Assembly: GCF_009882935.1 (NCBI RefSeq)
Contig: NZ_WTVA01000002.1
Location: 186,001 to 250,000 of the forward strand
Direction: 5' to 3'
Origin: Sneathiella chungangensis
Lineage (GTDB): Bacteria > Pseudomonadota > Alphaproteobacteria > Sneathiellales > Sneathiellaceae
DNA length: 64,000 bases
The notes below the pieces were generated by a model that did not search any database, was not told where the DNA came from, and worked only from the letters and a program-made list of their open reading frames with translations. Positions 1 to 8,351 of this stretch are shown here, piece by piece (position 1 is the first letter of the stretch; every line of letters begins with the position of its first letter). Position numbers and translations under genes: made by a program.

Positions 1-1037
1 AGATAAACGACGACATGGCCGTTGGCGGCGACAACGAGTTCCGCATTTTCATGCTTGAAACGGCCGAGAGCTGTCCGCTTCTTCGGAACAGAGTCCGGAT
101 TTTCGGGATCGATCTCGACCACATATCCGAATCGGTTCGGCTCGTTGGGATTCTTGCTGATATCGAAACGCTCGTCGACGCTGGCCCAGGCGTACCCCCA
201 GTCCTTATTGCCGACGCCATAACGCTTCAGGGCATCGGACGGCGTGTAATTTTCATCACTGCTCGAAAAATATCCGTTGAAATTTTCCTCGCAGGTCAGA
301 TAGGTGCCCCAGGGCGTCCGCCCGCTACCGCAGTTATTCCAGGTGCCGAGCGCTGTAGCGCCGTCCGGATCAGCCGCGGTTTTCATCATGTCGTGTCCGC
401 GCGCGGGACCGGATATGTCCATCGGCGTATTGGCGGTGATACGGCGGTTATAGGGGCTATCCTTGACGATGCCCCATTTCCCGTCTGTTTCCCGGATTTC
501 CGCAATGGTGACGCCGTGACCGGCCATTCCCTTTAGGACGTCGTCCGCAGTCTCCGGTTTTTTGCTCGCCCGGTTGCCATAGATAATGCTTCGGTTGACA
601 TATTCGTTGTTGGAGGCAAGGACCAGCTTTTCATCAATCTCGAAAAGCACCATGCCGTCATTATTATCTCCGACCGCCAGCAACTGGCTTTCCGCCGTGC
701 CGCGGGTCACGGGATCGAAGGGGAGGCTGTTTGACCACAGCGGATCGCCCCACATGCTCACCACATGCCAGTTGTAGTTTTCAGGAACTGTAACGGTGTC
801 CTTGTTGTTGGCCTCGACCCCGCTGAAATCCTCCGGAAGGAAGGTACAGCCGGCAAGGCCGGTAAGCGAGGTCGTTCCCATGACGAACGCGGCGGCGCCA
901 AACTTTGCCCCTTGCCCGAGGAATCTGCGCCGCGAGAGGACCGTTTGCGAAATTTTCTGAAAATCAGTTGCGCCATCACGCGGATAATGGGTGTCGTCGA
1001 ATTCATCAAAGGAAATTTCATCTTCCGATGCGGACAT
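1..1037 (-). CDS. PhoX-family (DUF839) phosphatase, 3' end cut by window
   Basis: The visible 345 residues are the N-terminal half or so of a PhoX-type alkaline phosphatase, an exported enzyme that releases phosphate from organic phosphoesters using iron and calcium. A twin-arginine motif (SRRRFLG, residues 35-41) followed by a small hydrophobic stretch predicts Tat export, as known for PhoX. Family-like stretches include GHDMMK and CEENFNGYF. The ATG at 1037 has an AGGAGG ribosome site just upstream. The C-terminus lies outside the window, so completeness of the active site cannot be judged. A Cys in LAGC after the signal could be a lipobox, but Tat cleavage is equally possible. No Pho box was recognised in the 140 bases upstream. 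Confidence 0.85.
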   Translation of the reverse strand, partial: MSASEDEISFDEFDDTHYPRDGATDFQKISQTVLSRRRFLGQGAKFGAAAFVMGTTSLTGLAGCTFLPEDFSGVEANNKDTVTVPENYNWHVVSMWGDPLWSNSLPFDPVTRGTAESQLLAVGDNNDGMVLFEIDEKLVLASNNEYVNRSIIYGNRASKKPETADDVLKGMAGHGVTIAEIRETDGKWGIVKDSPYNRRITANTPMDISGPARGHDMMKTAADPDGATALGTWNNCGSGRTPWGTYLTCEENFNGYFSSSDENYTPSDALKRYGVGNKDWGYAWASVDERFDISKNPNEPNRFGYVVEIDPENPDSVPKKRTALGRFKHENAELVVAANGHVVVY

Positions 1038-1177
1038 AAGGGGCCTCCTGGCAAATCGTCTTTGTTGCAATATGGCTTCACACTTGTGAAGCCGTCCCGA
1101 GTCCCTTCTTACTGGCGGCAGATTGCAAAATTGTGTCATACATGCGGGCCAAGACGCTACCCGTGATGAGGATTTTT

Positions 1178-2023
1178 TTACCGGCTGCGCGCCGAGCCAC
1201 TTTCCGCAATATCGAGGGCTTTCGTAGGATCGTCCTTGAGGTCGGCTTCTAGAAACGATCTGGTCTCCGGAATGGCGATATGAAAGTCCGTCTCGAAATG
1301 CACCTCCGCTGACAGTTTTGCGGCGTTGAGATCGAGAAGATGGCCGCCTTTCGTCTTATCCTCCGAAATGAAATGAAGATGATAACCGGCGACATTCAAT
1401 GTCTTCGCATATGTCGGCGTCCAGAAGCCGACAAGGGTGCCCGTGATATTTTCGAAGCTGAACTCACTCTGATGACTGGTGGCCGTTACAAGGTCTTCCC
1501 CCGGCGCCGCCTTGCAGGCCGCGCGGAGGTCGATCTTGTCGAAACGCCCCTGAAGGCGGAAGCCGACAAAGATATTATCTGACGGCCGCAATTCGTCGAG
1601 TGTCTGTTTCAGGGTTTCAATTGACGAAATGGCAAGCAAATCCTTGGTTATATCCGCGTCAAACCGGGTAATGGTGGCAAAGGGCACGAACCACCCGTCC
1701 TCTGCCTCGCGGGTGACGCCGTCATCCGTCGCCTGATAGCAGTGTCCATCAAGCATGATGAGTTCACCGTCAAGCCCGTCATAGGTGCCAAGACCGAAAT
1801 CGCCATGGGTCTTCAAATCGCCGACGGTCATGCAACCCTGGTACACGCCTTTGACCAATGCGCCGCTTGTGGACACCTGAAAAAGAGAATGATGCTCCAG
1901 CCCGAAGGCCGAGGCAAGGGCGTCGCGCACCACATGCGAAAGACTATGCCCTGTACGTTCGGTCTCCGCATGCAGGGCGTCCCACAGGGTTTTGGAGATA
2001 TGGCACTTCAGTTGATGGGTCAT
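1178..2023 (-). CDS. budA: Alpha-acetolactate decarboxylase with ribbon-helix-helix-like N-terminal extension
   Basis: Converts alpha-acetolactate to acetoin and CO2. The enzyme core spans about residues 48-265. The metal-binding pattern is clear: H215 and H217 in GYHLHF, and H228 in KGGHLL, with the spacing of known decarboxylases; E87 in DGELIMLDG is a likely active-site acid. At 281 residues it is longer than usual, because residues 1-42 form an extra segment: a short strand (LKCHIS), a helix (KTLWDALHAETERTG) and a second helix (SLSHVVRDALASAFGL). That is the arrangement of Arc/CopG/MetJ DNA-binding proteins. The ATG at 2023 has GGAGG upstream and lies 9 bases after the acetolactate synthase stop, so the two form an operon. 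Enzyme identity is firm; DNA binding is inference. Confidence 0.9.
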   Translation of the reverse strand: MTHQLKCHISKTLWDALHAETERTGHSLSHVVRDALASAFGLEHHSLFQVSTSGALVKGVYQGCMTVGDLKTHGDFGLGTYDGLDGELIMLDGHCYQATDDGVTREAEDGWFVPFATITRFDADITKDLLAISSIETLKQTLDELRPSDNIFVGFRLQGRFDKIDLRAACKAAPGEDLVTATSHQSEFSFENITGTLVGFWTPTYAKTLNVAGYHLHFISEDKTKGGHLLDLNAAKLSAEVHFETDFHIAIPETRSFLEADLKDDPTKALDIAESGSARSR

Positions 2024-2032
2024 ATTGCCTCC

Positions 2033-3682
2033 TTAATGTCCGGCATTCGGGTCGGTCGCGACGAAGAGTTCCATATTGTCGCTATAATCGACAGGCATGT
2101 GAACGAGAACAGGGCCTTCATCTGCGAGTGCCTGCTGCATTATCTCGTCAAATTTCGATGAGTCGTCGAGTCGATACCCCGTCGCCCCGAAAGCCTCCGC
2201 AAATTTTACGACGTCGTAATAGCCGAGGTCGACGCCTGAGCGGCGCTTGTATTTCATCAACTGCTGTTCCAGCACCATGTCATAGTTGCCGCTATCCCAG
2301 ACAAAGAGGATGAAATGCAGCTTTTCGCGCACCGCGGTTTCCAGCTCCGTCGCGCTGAACAGAAAGCCGCCGTCGCCGACAGTTGCGAGCACGGTTTTCT
2401 CAGGGTGCGCCAGTTTCGAGGCCATTGCCCAGGGAAGCGCAACTCCAAGCGTCTGCTGCCCGTTACTGATCAGGAGCTGGTGCGGAACATGACTCAGGAA
2501 ATAACGGGACATCCACATGCCGTGGGTGCCGATGTCACATGCGACAATGACATTCTCATCCAGATATTCATGCAGCTGGTGGATAAACCGCAGCGGGTGG
2601 ATCTTGCCCTTGCATTCCGTAAGGGCCTTCGGATTGACGAGATAATCTTCATATTCCTTGCGGACGTTCTTATGCTGGTCCATGGGCGGCATGTCCACGA
2701 GCATGGGGATCAGCGCGCGTATATTTTCCGCGACGCCGCCCAGCAACTCGACATCGGTTTGATAGGCAAGATGGATATCGGACATGACGTGATCGATATG
2801 GATGATCTTCTTGCGATCGCCTGAATTCCAGATTTCCGGATCATACTCCACCGCGTCATACCCGATGGTGATGACGACATCCGCCTGCCGCAGAATCTTG
2901 TCTCCGGGTTGATTGTTGAACAGGCCGACGCGACCGAAGAAGAGATCGAGATATTCCTTGCAGACGACACCGGCGGCCTGAAAGGTCGATACGACCGGGA
3001 TCTTATGCGCCGTCAACAGGTCGTGGACGGCTCGGGCGGCTTTGGGTTGAGAAGCTTCTTCGCCCAGCAACAGAACCGGCGATTTTGCTCCGGTGATGAT
3101 TGCGGCAGCCTTTTCCAGCGCCGCATCCGATGCCTTGCCCGCATAATCTATCTCACCGGCTTCGATGACACCCGCATCCGTTTTTTCGTGGGAAACGTCA
3201 ACCGGCAAGCTCAGGAAACAGGCGCCGCGCCGCGGCGCCATGGCGATCCGAAAGGCGTTGACGATCGCCTCCGGTATTTCGTCGGCGAGATAGATTTCCT
3301 GGCTGGACTTTGTCGCGCCTTCCATCAGCTTGACGTTCTGTGCCGCCTGATGGGAGGCCTTGTGCAGCATTCTCCGCGAGACATTGCCGCCGATGGCGAC
3401 CACCGGATCGCCTTCTGTCGTCGCGGTAAGCAGGCCGGTCAGCATGTTGCCGACGCCCGGCCCAGACGTTACGAGCACGACGCCGGGCTTTCCTGTGAGA
3501 CGGCCATAGGCGGCGGCCATGAAACAGGCGTTCTGTTCGTGCCGGCATAGGATCAGTTTGATGGGAGAGTCCAGAAGGGCATCAAAAACGGCATCTATCT
3601 TCGCACCGGGAATGCCAAAAACGAATTTCACGTCAAGAGATTCAAGGCATTTTACAAGTAGTTCCGCACCGTTTCTCGTCAT
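2033..3682 (-). CDS. alsS: Acetolactate synthase, catabolic type
   Basis: Thiamine-diphosphate enzyme that condenses two pyruvates to acetolactate. At 549 residues it has the usual three domains: pyrimidine-binding N-terminus with catalytic E49 (RHEQNACFMAAAYGR), a central Rossmann domain, and a C-terminal PP-binding domain with GDGGFLFSATELETA near residue 437 and the downstream NYDM segment. The adjacent decarboxylase argues for the catabolic acetoin route rather than branched-chain amino acid synthesis. No small regulatory subunit follows, also typical of the catabolic type. An anaerobic or acetate-responsive promoter would be expected in the 267 bases upstream, but I could not identify one. 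Confidence 0.93.
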   Translation of the reverse strand: MTRNGAELLVKCLESLDVKFVFGIPGAKIDAVFDALLDSPIKLILCRHEQNACFMAAAYGRLTGKPGVVLVTSGPGVGNMLTGLLTATTEGDPVVAIGGNVSRRMLHKASHQAAQNVKLMEGATKSSQEIYLADEIPEAIVNAFRIAMAPRRGACFLSLPVDVSHEKTDAGVIEAGEIDYAGKASDAALEKAAAIITGAKSPVLLLGEEASQPKAARAVHDLLTAHKIPVVSTFQAAGVVCKEYLDLFFGRVGLFNNQPGDKILRQADVVITIGYDAVEYDPEIWNSGDRKKIIHIDHVMSDIHLAYQTDVELLGGVAENIRALIPMLVDMPPMDQHKNVRKEYEDYLVNPKALTECKGKIHPLRFIHQLHEYLDENVIVACDIGTHGMWMSRYFLSHVPHQLLISNGQQTLGVALPWAMASKLAHPEKTVLATVGDGGFLFSATELETAVREKLHFILFVWDSGNYDMVLEQQLMKYKRRSGVDLGYYDVVKFAEAFGATGYRLDDSSKFDEIMQQALADEGPVLVHMPVDYSDNMELFVATDPNAGH

Positions 3683-3899
3683 AATATTTCCTTACCCTGT
3701 TGACCTGGATTTCTTACGTCGATCTGAAGCTGCTATTTTTCAAGGCACTTTGATAAAATGACAAGAGAAAAATCCAATTTTTATTCTACTTAAAATTTTC
3801 AGGTATTTCCAGGTCACCCCGCTCTCTGAAGCAAAGGCGTGCCGGATTTTGCCGGTTCGGCGATTTTGCGCGCTTTTTCTCCTGCGCCGAGGAAACTCT

Positions 3900-3927
3900 T
3901 TGACATGGCAGGAAATCCCTATATATT
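3900..3927 (+). promoter_or_regulatory. Sigma-70-type promoter of tRNA-Thr
   Basis: TTGACA at 3900-3905 and TATATT at 3922-3927 are separated by 16 bases. The -10 box ends 22 bases before the tRNA. This is one of the best matches to the housekeeping promoter consensus in the window and sits where a tRNA promoter should be. Confidence 0.75.
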
Positions 3928-3949
3928 CCGCCGCGCATCAACCCAAATC

Positions 3950-4024
3950 GCCGCCGTAGCTCAGGGGTAGAGCACTCCCTTGGTAAGGGAGAGGCCGGTG
4001 GTTCAAATCCACCCGGCGGCACCA
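3950..4024 (+). tRNA. tRNA-Thr (anticodon GGT)
   Basis: A complete cloverleaf can be folded. The acceptor stem GCCGCCG pairs with CGGCGGC, the D-arm contains CTCAGGGGTAGAGC, the anticodon arm is CTCCC-TTGGTAA-GGGAG with anticodon GGT (threonine), and the T-arm is GGTGG-TTCAAAT-CCACC. The discriminator A and the CCA end are encoded (4021-4024). Confidence 0.97.
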
Positions 4025-4139
4025 TCACCTTGTGTTAAACCGTTATTCTTGCGATCCTGTGGGGGGGCGTTGCTTGTCATTGCCGTTTTTGCAGGTCCGG
4101 TTGCGCCAATCACATGTCCGTCTTTCAGGGTGAGGCTTT

Positions 4140-4685
4140 ATGCGAAAATATCTTATTCCGTTACTTATCGCCGTCGGGATCGGACTTGTCGGCTGGGTTG
4201 GATATGACTATTCAAGAAGCGGCGAGCAGATTGCGGCTTTTAACCTTGACGGCAGTGAAGGCAGTACGGATCTGATCAAGCTTGATCCGTCGATGAATCC
4301 GCTGCGGGCAATCCTGACAGTCTCCTATGAAATAGAGCTGTTGAAGGGAACTTCGGCGGCCTTTGACTATGATATCCTGATGGCTGGACTTGGGGGAGTG
4401 GAGGTTTTTGCGGCGCAAGGTCAGCAGCGCGACAAACGGGACGACAATACACCGGAATATGCGACGAAATCTTCGGAACTGGTCATAAAAACATTTGCCG
4501 TTCCGGTTCCCGGGGAGTATTTGCTGGATTGGCGGATTGCTCCGGTTGAAGCGAAAATTCTCGGTCAGTCGATCTCGCTTCGGCGGAATGTGGAACCTCT
4601 TAGGGTCGCGTTCCTGATACCGGGCGTTCTTAGTCTTGCGCTGGGCTTCTTTTTGCTGATCCGGAGCAAGCGCAAGGGGCGTTGA
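4140..4685 (+). CDS. Membrane-anchored protein of unknown function
   Basis: A 181-residue protein with a hydrophobic segment at the N-terminus (about residues 4-24) and a second near the C-terminus (about 154-174), ending in a basic tail (RSKRKGR). The loop of about 130 residues between them would face the periplasm if the basic tail is cytoplasmic. I recognise no catalytic motif or family. It begins about 115 bases after the tRNA and runs in the same direction as the DUF1737 and LysE genes that follow. It could be a small envelope protein; the assignment as a real gene rests on its length, plausible topology and genomic fit. Confidence 0.7.
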   Translation: MRKYLIPLLIAVGIGLVGWVGYDYSRSGEQIAAFNLDGSEGSTDLIKLDPSMNPLRAILTVSYEIELLKGTSAAFDYDILMAGLGGVEVFAAQGQQRDKRDDNTPEYATKSSELVIKTFAVPVPGEYLLDWRIAPVEAKILGQSISLRRNVEPLRVAFLIPGVLSLALGFFLLIRSKRKGR

Positions 4686-4708
4686 TTTCTATTGCGTGAG
4701 GCGGCAGT

Positions 4709-4900
4709 ATGACGGATGAAAAACCTGGTTACCGGTTGCTGACTGGCGAAGATACCCATGACTTTTGCGTTCGCGTCAGTAAGGCGCTTGCGGAAGGTTA
4801 TGTGCTGTACGGATCTCCGGCGGCGACATTTGATCCCAACACCAACCGCATGCTGGTCGCGCAGGCGGTTGTCCGCCCTGATTTTCCAAAATCTGACTAG
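4709..4900 (+). CDS. DUF1737 family small protein
   Basis: This 63-residue protein matches the DUF1737 pattern: a short domain with YRLLTGEDTHDFCVRV followed by L-x-x-GYVLYGSP and a C-terminal MLVAQAVV strand. Members are small soluble proteins of unknown function, often with one copy per genome in proteobacteria. It lies only 3 bases before the LysE exporter start, so the two are probably translated from one message. No functional link between them is known to me. Confidence 0.8.
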   Translation: MTDEKPGYRLLTGEDTHDFCVRVSKALAEGYVLYGSPAATFDPNTNRMLVAQAVVRPDFPKSD

Positions 4901-4903
4901 AAA

Positions 4904-5536
4904 ATGCTGATCGAACCTGGTCCGCTTGGTCTGTTTGTCCTCTCGGCTCTGGCGCTCAACCTGACGCCGGGGCCGGATATGCTTTTTACGACCGCCAGCG
5001 GCCTCAAGCAGGGGCCGCGCGCCGGTGTCGTCGCCGCCCTCGGGATATCTGCCGGCTCAATGGTTCACATTCTCCTCGCGATCATCGGCGTTACGGCAAT
5101 TTTTAAAACATCGGAGCTTGCATTCGACATCCTCCGCTTTATCGGCGCGGGATATCTGCTCTGGATCGGGATACGAAGCTTCTCCGCCCGCGGCGGCGAC
5201 CTCAGCCGTCCACATGTAAAACCTGCCGGCCTGATGACCGTCTTTCGGCGCGGGATGTTCACCAATATATTCAATCCCAAGGTTGCGTTATTCTTTATTG
5301 CCTTCCTGCCGCAGTTCGTGTCGGTGGACGCGGGGGCAATTCCCCTACAGATTCTGATATTGGGGCTTTTGTTCAATGTGACCGGATTGCTGTGCAACGG
5401 AAGTGTCGGATTGTTTGCCGGTGGGGCCGGGCGGATCCTGTTGCAACGGCCGTCAGCCGCGAAATGGATTTCAAGAATTTCGGGGTCGATTTTTATCGGT
5501 CTCGCGGTTCGCCTCGCGCTGACGGAGCGGGCATAG
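4904..5536 (+). CDS. LysE/RhtB-family amino acid exporter
   Basis: A 210-residue inner-membrane protein of the LysE/RhtB family, which exports amino acids or their analogues. The family signature NLTPGPDMLF is at residues 19-28, followed by GLKQGPRAGVVAALGIS in the first loop and about six hydrophobic segments. Length is normal for the family. The substrate cannot be told from sequence; homoserine, threonine, lysine and leucine exporters all look like this. No LysR or Lrp-type regulator, which often neighbours such genes, is visible nearby. Confidence 0.88.
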   Translation: MLIEPGPLGLFVLSALALNLTPGPDMLFTTASGLKQGPRAGVVAALGISAGSMVHILLAIIGVTAIFKTSELAFDILRFIGAGYLLWIGIRSFSARGGDLSRPHVKPAGLMTVFRRGMFTNIFNPKVALFFIAFLPQFVSVDAGAIPLQILILGLLFNVTGLLCNGSVGLFAGGAGRILLQRPSAAKWISRISGSIFIGLAVRLALTERA

Positions 5537-5648
5537 CGCTGCCGTCCTGTGCCGGGCTGCTGATATAAGTACATCTCGTATTGGACTAATGGATTTAAAG
5601 TTGTAAAAATCCCTTCGAGGTTGGGTTAATCTATATGAAGGGCCAATC

Positions 5649-6311
5649 ATGTCCGACACTATTTTGGTAATTGGTAACAAGAGATATTCGTCCTGGAGCC
5701 TGCGGGGCTGGTTGGCGGCCAGGCTGTCGGGACTGGATTTCACGGAAGTTCTGGTGCCGCTTTATCGCGCGGATACGCCAGAGCGGCTGAAAGAGGTCAA
5801 CCCGAAGGCGCCGCCGAAAGTGCCGTCTCTGCTCATAGGGGACAACGCGATATGGGATACGCTTGCCATTTGTGAATATCTCGCGGAACGGTTTCCCGAA
5901 GCGAAGCTTTGGCCGGAAGATACGTTCACACGCGCGCATGCGCGCTCCGTCGTCGCAGAAATGCATTCGAGTTTTGCGGCCCTTCGTGACCATATCCCCA
6001 TGGATCTTTCGAAGCATCTTGCCTATGAGGCGCAACCTGCCGATGTGGCCGCGGATATCGCGCGGATTTGCGAAATCTGGCGGCAATGCCGCGCTGACTA
6101 TTCGGCAGCCGGGCCGTATCTGTTCGGACAGATTTCAGTGGCCGATGTGTTCTTCGCGCCTGTACTTGTACGGTTTCACAGCCGTTCAATCCCGCTGGAC
6201 GATGTGTGTCAGGCTTATTTTGATACTCTCTGGGCGTTGCTGGAGTTCGTCGACTGGCGGTCCGCGGCGGAGAAAGAGGAATGGGTTATCACGGATTATG
6301 GTCCGAAATAA
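5649..6311 (+). CDS. Glutathione S-transferase family protein
   Basis: A 220-residue protein with the thioredoxin-like N-terminal domain (about 1-80) of glutathione transferases and an all-helical C-terminal domain. The N-terminal NKRYSSWSLRGWLA carries serine residues where the glutathione-activating residue sits. PPKVPSLL contains the cis-proline and WDTLAICEYLAERFP the glutathione gamma-glutamyl-binding Asp/Ser-like segment. It probably conjugates or isomerises small electrophiles in the cytoplasm; the substrate is unknown. Its last 23 bases overlap the 3' end of the convergent cyclase gene. Confidence 0.88.
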   Translation: MSDTILVIGNKRYSSWSLRGWLAARLSGLDFTEVLVPLYRADTPERLKEVNPKAPPKVPSLLIGDNAIWDTLAICEYLAERFPEAKLWPEDTFTRAHARSVVAEMHSSFAALRDHIPMDLSKHLAYEAQPADVAADIARICEIWRQCRADYSAAGPYLFGQISVADVFFAPVLVRFHSRSIPLDDVCQAYFDTLWALLEFVDWRSAAEKEEWVITDYGPK

Positions 6312-7539
6312 TCTCCGGCCAGGCGGGCGTTAGCACCTCAATCGGATTTTTAAGTCCTGAGACGGATTGCGGCGGAAAGCGTCGCCAGTCTATCGTCACC
6401 TGGTCCGCTACGGAGGAGGAGACAAGAAGCTTGACGTTCAGCTTCTTCGTCAAATCCTGAAGGCGGCTGGCCATATTGACGGCGGGACCAATGACGGAGA
6501 AATCGAGCCGTTCCCGCGCGCCGATATTGCCGAACATGACGTCGCCGTGATGAATGCCGATGCCGAATTTCAGTTTTGCCGCGTCGGAGGGCTGATTGGC
6601 CAAAGCTTCCGCGCCTTTCCGCGCGGCATTGAGTGCCCGTTGCGCGGCGTCCGAAATAGCGGTTCCGTCCATCGTCGGAAAAATGGCGAGAAAACCGTCG
6701 CCCATGAATTTAAGCACTTCGCCGCCTTCGGCCATGACGGCCTCCGCCATGGATTCGAAAAACTGGTTGAGAAGCGCGAGGTAGGCCGGCATTTCAAGCT
6801 GATCGGCGAGGGCGCTGGATCCCCTGAGATCGCAAATCCAGATAACGGCCTGAATAACATCGCCATCGCCGCGCTGATGTTTTCCTTCCATTATCTGATG
6901 GGCCGCGGCGGGTCCAAGATAGGCGCTGAGGACGTCATGGAGGGTTTGCTCCCGCTTGAAAATGCGTGCGGCGACAAAGAAAAGCGAAACGAGACGGCGT
7001 AGGGCCGCTATCTCTTCCTCGGTGAAACCGCCCTGCTGGTCCGTAAGCCAGGACGCTATTATCCCATCCTGCTGTTTTAGCGCATTTTCCTCATTGCCAA
7101 ACGGGCTGAGGAACGCAATGTAGTCGGTGCCGCCATCTTCCGCGAACTTCGAGAAAATTGGATATCTTTCCACGACGTCCGGCCGCGTCAGGTCGCATCG
7201 GTATTCCGGTAGCGTGTTGGCGAGCATATGAAAGAGAGGACTTTGCGTCCAGTTTGGTTCGGCTATCAGCGTTCTTGGCCGGGAACTGGTGCTGAGCTCC
7301 CCGGTCCGGTGCCAGGTATGATCGGTATTATCAATAAAAGGATGCATCTGGCGCATGGTCATATGCGAGCGGAGCAGCGGAAACAGCGATTTATCAATCT
7401 TCTGGCTGAATTTTGAAAAAATGTCAGTCAGTAAAACATCACCAAGCATGCTGTGAATAAGCCAGCGTTCGATCTCTTTAACCGCGTTATCGAGATCACG
7501 CGAACGCACAGAGGCGTCGGCAGCGTTATTAATCGCCAC
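6289..7539 (-). CDS. Class III adenylate/guanylate cyclase
   Basis: A 416-residue protein whose C-terminal half (from about residue 225) is a class III cyclase catalytic domain. Both metal-binding aspartates are visible, in WICDLRGSS (about residue 235) and KFMGDGFLAIFP (about 278). The Lys before MGDG and the Asp in DFSVIGPAVNMASR (about 343) are the residues that favour adenine; the transition-state Asn and Arg lie in the same segment. It is therefore probably an active cAMP-forming enzyme. Residues 1-220 have no transmembrane segment and belong to no family I recognise; they may be a cytoplasmic sensor. Convergent overlap with the glutathione transferase. Confidence 0.88.
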   Translation of the reverse strand: MAINNAADASVRSRDLDNAVKEIERWLIHSMLGDVLLTDIFSKFSQKIDKSLFPLLRSHMTMRQMHPFIDNTDHTWHRTGELSTSSRPRTLIAEPNWTQSPLFHMLANTLPEYRCDLTRPDVVERYPIFSKFAEDGGTDYIAFLSPFGNEENALKQQDGIIASWLTDQQGGFTEEEIAALRRLVSLFFVAARIFKREQTLHDVLSAYLGPAAAHQIMEGKHQRGDGDVIQAVIWICDLRGSSALADQLEMPAYLALLNQFFESMAEAVMAEGGEVLKFMGDGFLAIFPTMDGTAISDAAQRALNAARKGAEALANQPSDAAKLKFGIGIHHGDVMFGNIGARERLDFSVIGPAVNMASRLQDLTKKLNVKLLVSSSVADQVTIDWRRFPPQSVSGLKNPIEVLTPAWPEIISDHNP

Positions 7540-7607
7540 GGCGGTGGTTATCCTTTCCCTGTTTTCCTCTAGGTAGGCAAATGCCGTCCTAAATACAAGA
7601 GAATGCC

Positions 7608-7627
7608 CGCCGAAGACAGGTTCGGCG
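7608..7627 (-). terminator. Hairpin downstream of PEBP gene
   Basis: CGCCGAA (7608-7614) and TTCGGCG (7621-7627) form a perfect 7-bp stem with a 6-base loop, 14 bases past the PEBP stop codon. There is no good T-run after it on the minus strand, so it may only be a weak terminator or an mRNA 3'-end stabiliser. Confidence 0.35.
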
Positions 7628-7640
7628 AGACGTATTTTTG

Positions 7641-8279
7641 CTATGCCGGTACGTCCGGGTTGAGGCTGTAGGTGCCAACATAGGATCCGCTTGCAAGGAT
7701 ATGCCCTTCCATCGCAGCGAGGGCCTCCGGCCCGCCAAAATTACCCGATAGGCCAAGGCTTTCAACGTCAAGCGCATAAACCGTGAAATGATAATGATGC
7801 ACGATGCTGTCGTTCCAGGGCGGGCAGGGGCCATCGTACCCGCCATAGGTGCCACCCATGTCCGGATCGCCGGCAAACCAGTCCGTATAGTTGTTGACGC
7901 CCGTCACCCCATAGGCCCGCTTGCCGGGCGCCTTGCCCTTGGGCGTAATGCCGTCACTGACTTCTCCTTCCGCAAGATTGGAATATTCAACGGGTATATC
8001 CACCTGGACCCAATGATAGAAATCGACGCGCGGCAGGCTGGCGGGTACGGTTTTACCTTCCTGATTGACATCCTCACCGCTGGAAGGCACATCAGGATCG
8101 TGGCAGATAATGGCGAAAGATTTCGTGCCTTCCGGCGCGTCCGACCAGCTGATCGCAGGGCTCTTGTTGTCGCTGAGTGCAACATGGCCTTCCTCTGCAG
8201 GGACACCGAAGGCAAATCTTCCCGGTATTTCTGCACCGTTTTCCCATCCGTCGATCTTCACTTTCAATGTGGCCGTCAT
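7641..8279 (-). CDS. PEBP / YbhB-YbcL family protein
   Basis: A 212-residue member of the phosphatidylethanolamine-binding protein (Raf kinase inhibitor-like) family. The ligand-pocket signatures are present: HDPDVPS near residue 60, then YDGPCPPWNDSIVHHYHFTV in the C-terminal half. No signal peptide is seen, so it is probably cytoplasmic, unlike some periplasmic YbcL proteins. At 212 residues it is longer than the roughly 160-185 residues of E. coli homologues, because of an insertion around the VNQEGKTVPASLPRVDFYH segment. Biological role in bacteria is poorly known. The ATG at 8279 has AAGGA upstream. Confidence 0.88.
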   Translation of the reverse strand: MTATLKVKIDGWENGAEIPGRFAFGVPAEEGHVALSDNKSPAISWSDAPEGTKSFAIICHDPDVPSSGEDVNQEGKTVPASLPRVDFYHWVQVDIPVEYSNLAEGEVSDGITPKGKAPGKRAYGVTGVNNYTDWFAGDPDMGGTYGGYDGPCPPWNDSIVHHYHFTVYALDVESLGLSGNFGGPEALAAMEGHILASGSYVGTYSLNPDVPA

Positions 8280-8351
8280 GATCTTTCGTCCTTCTTTTTA
8301 TTCTGGTAAGCGCGGGCAAGTTTATCAAAGCCACCGTAACAGGTAAATGAC

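Noticed and set aside
3786-4028. Open frame of 80 codons on the minus strand across the tRNA-Thr gene
   Set aside because: It is antisense to the tRNA, and such frames are a known artefact of tRNA sequence; no ribosome site or family match.
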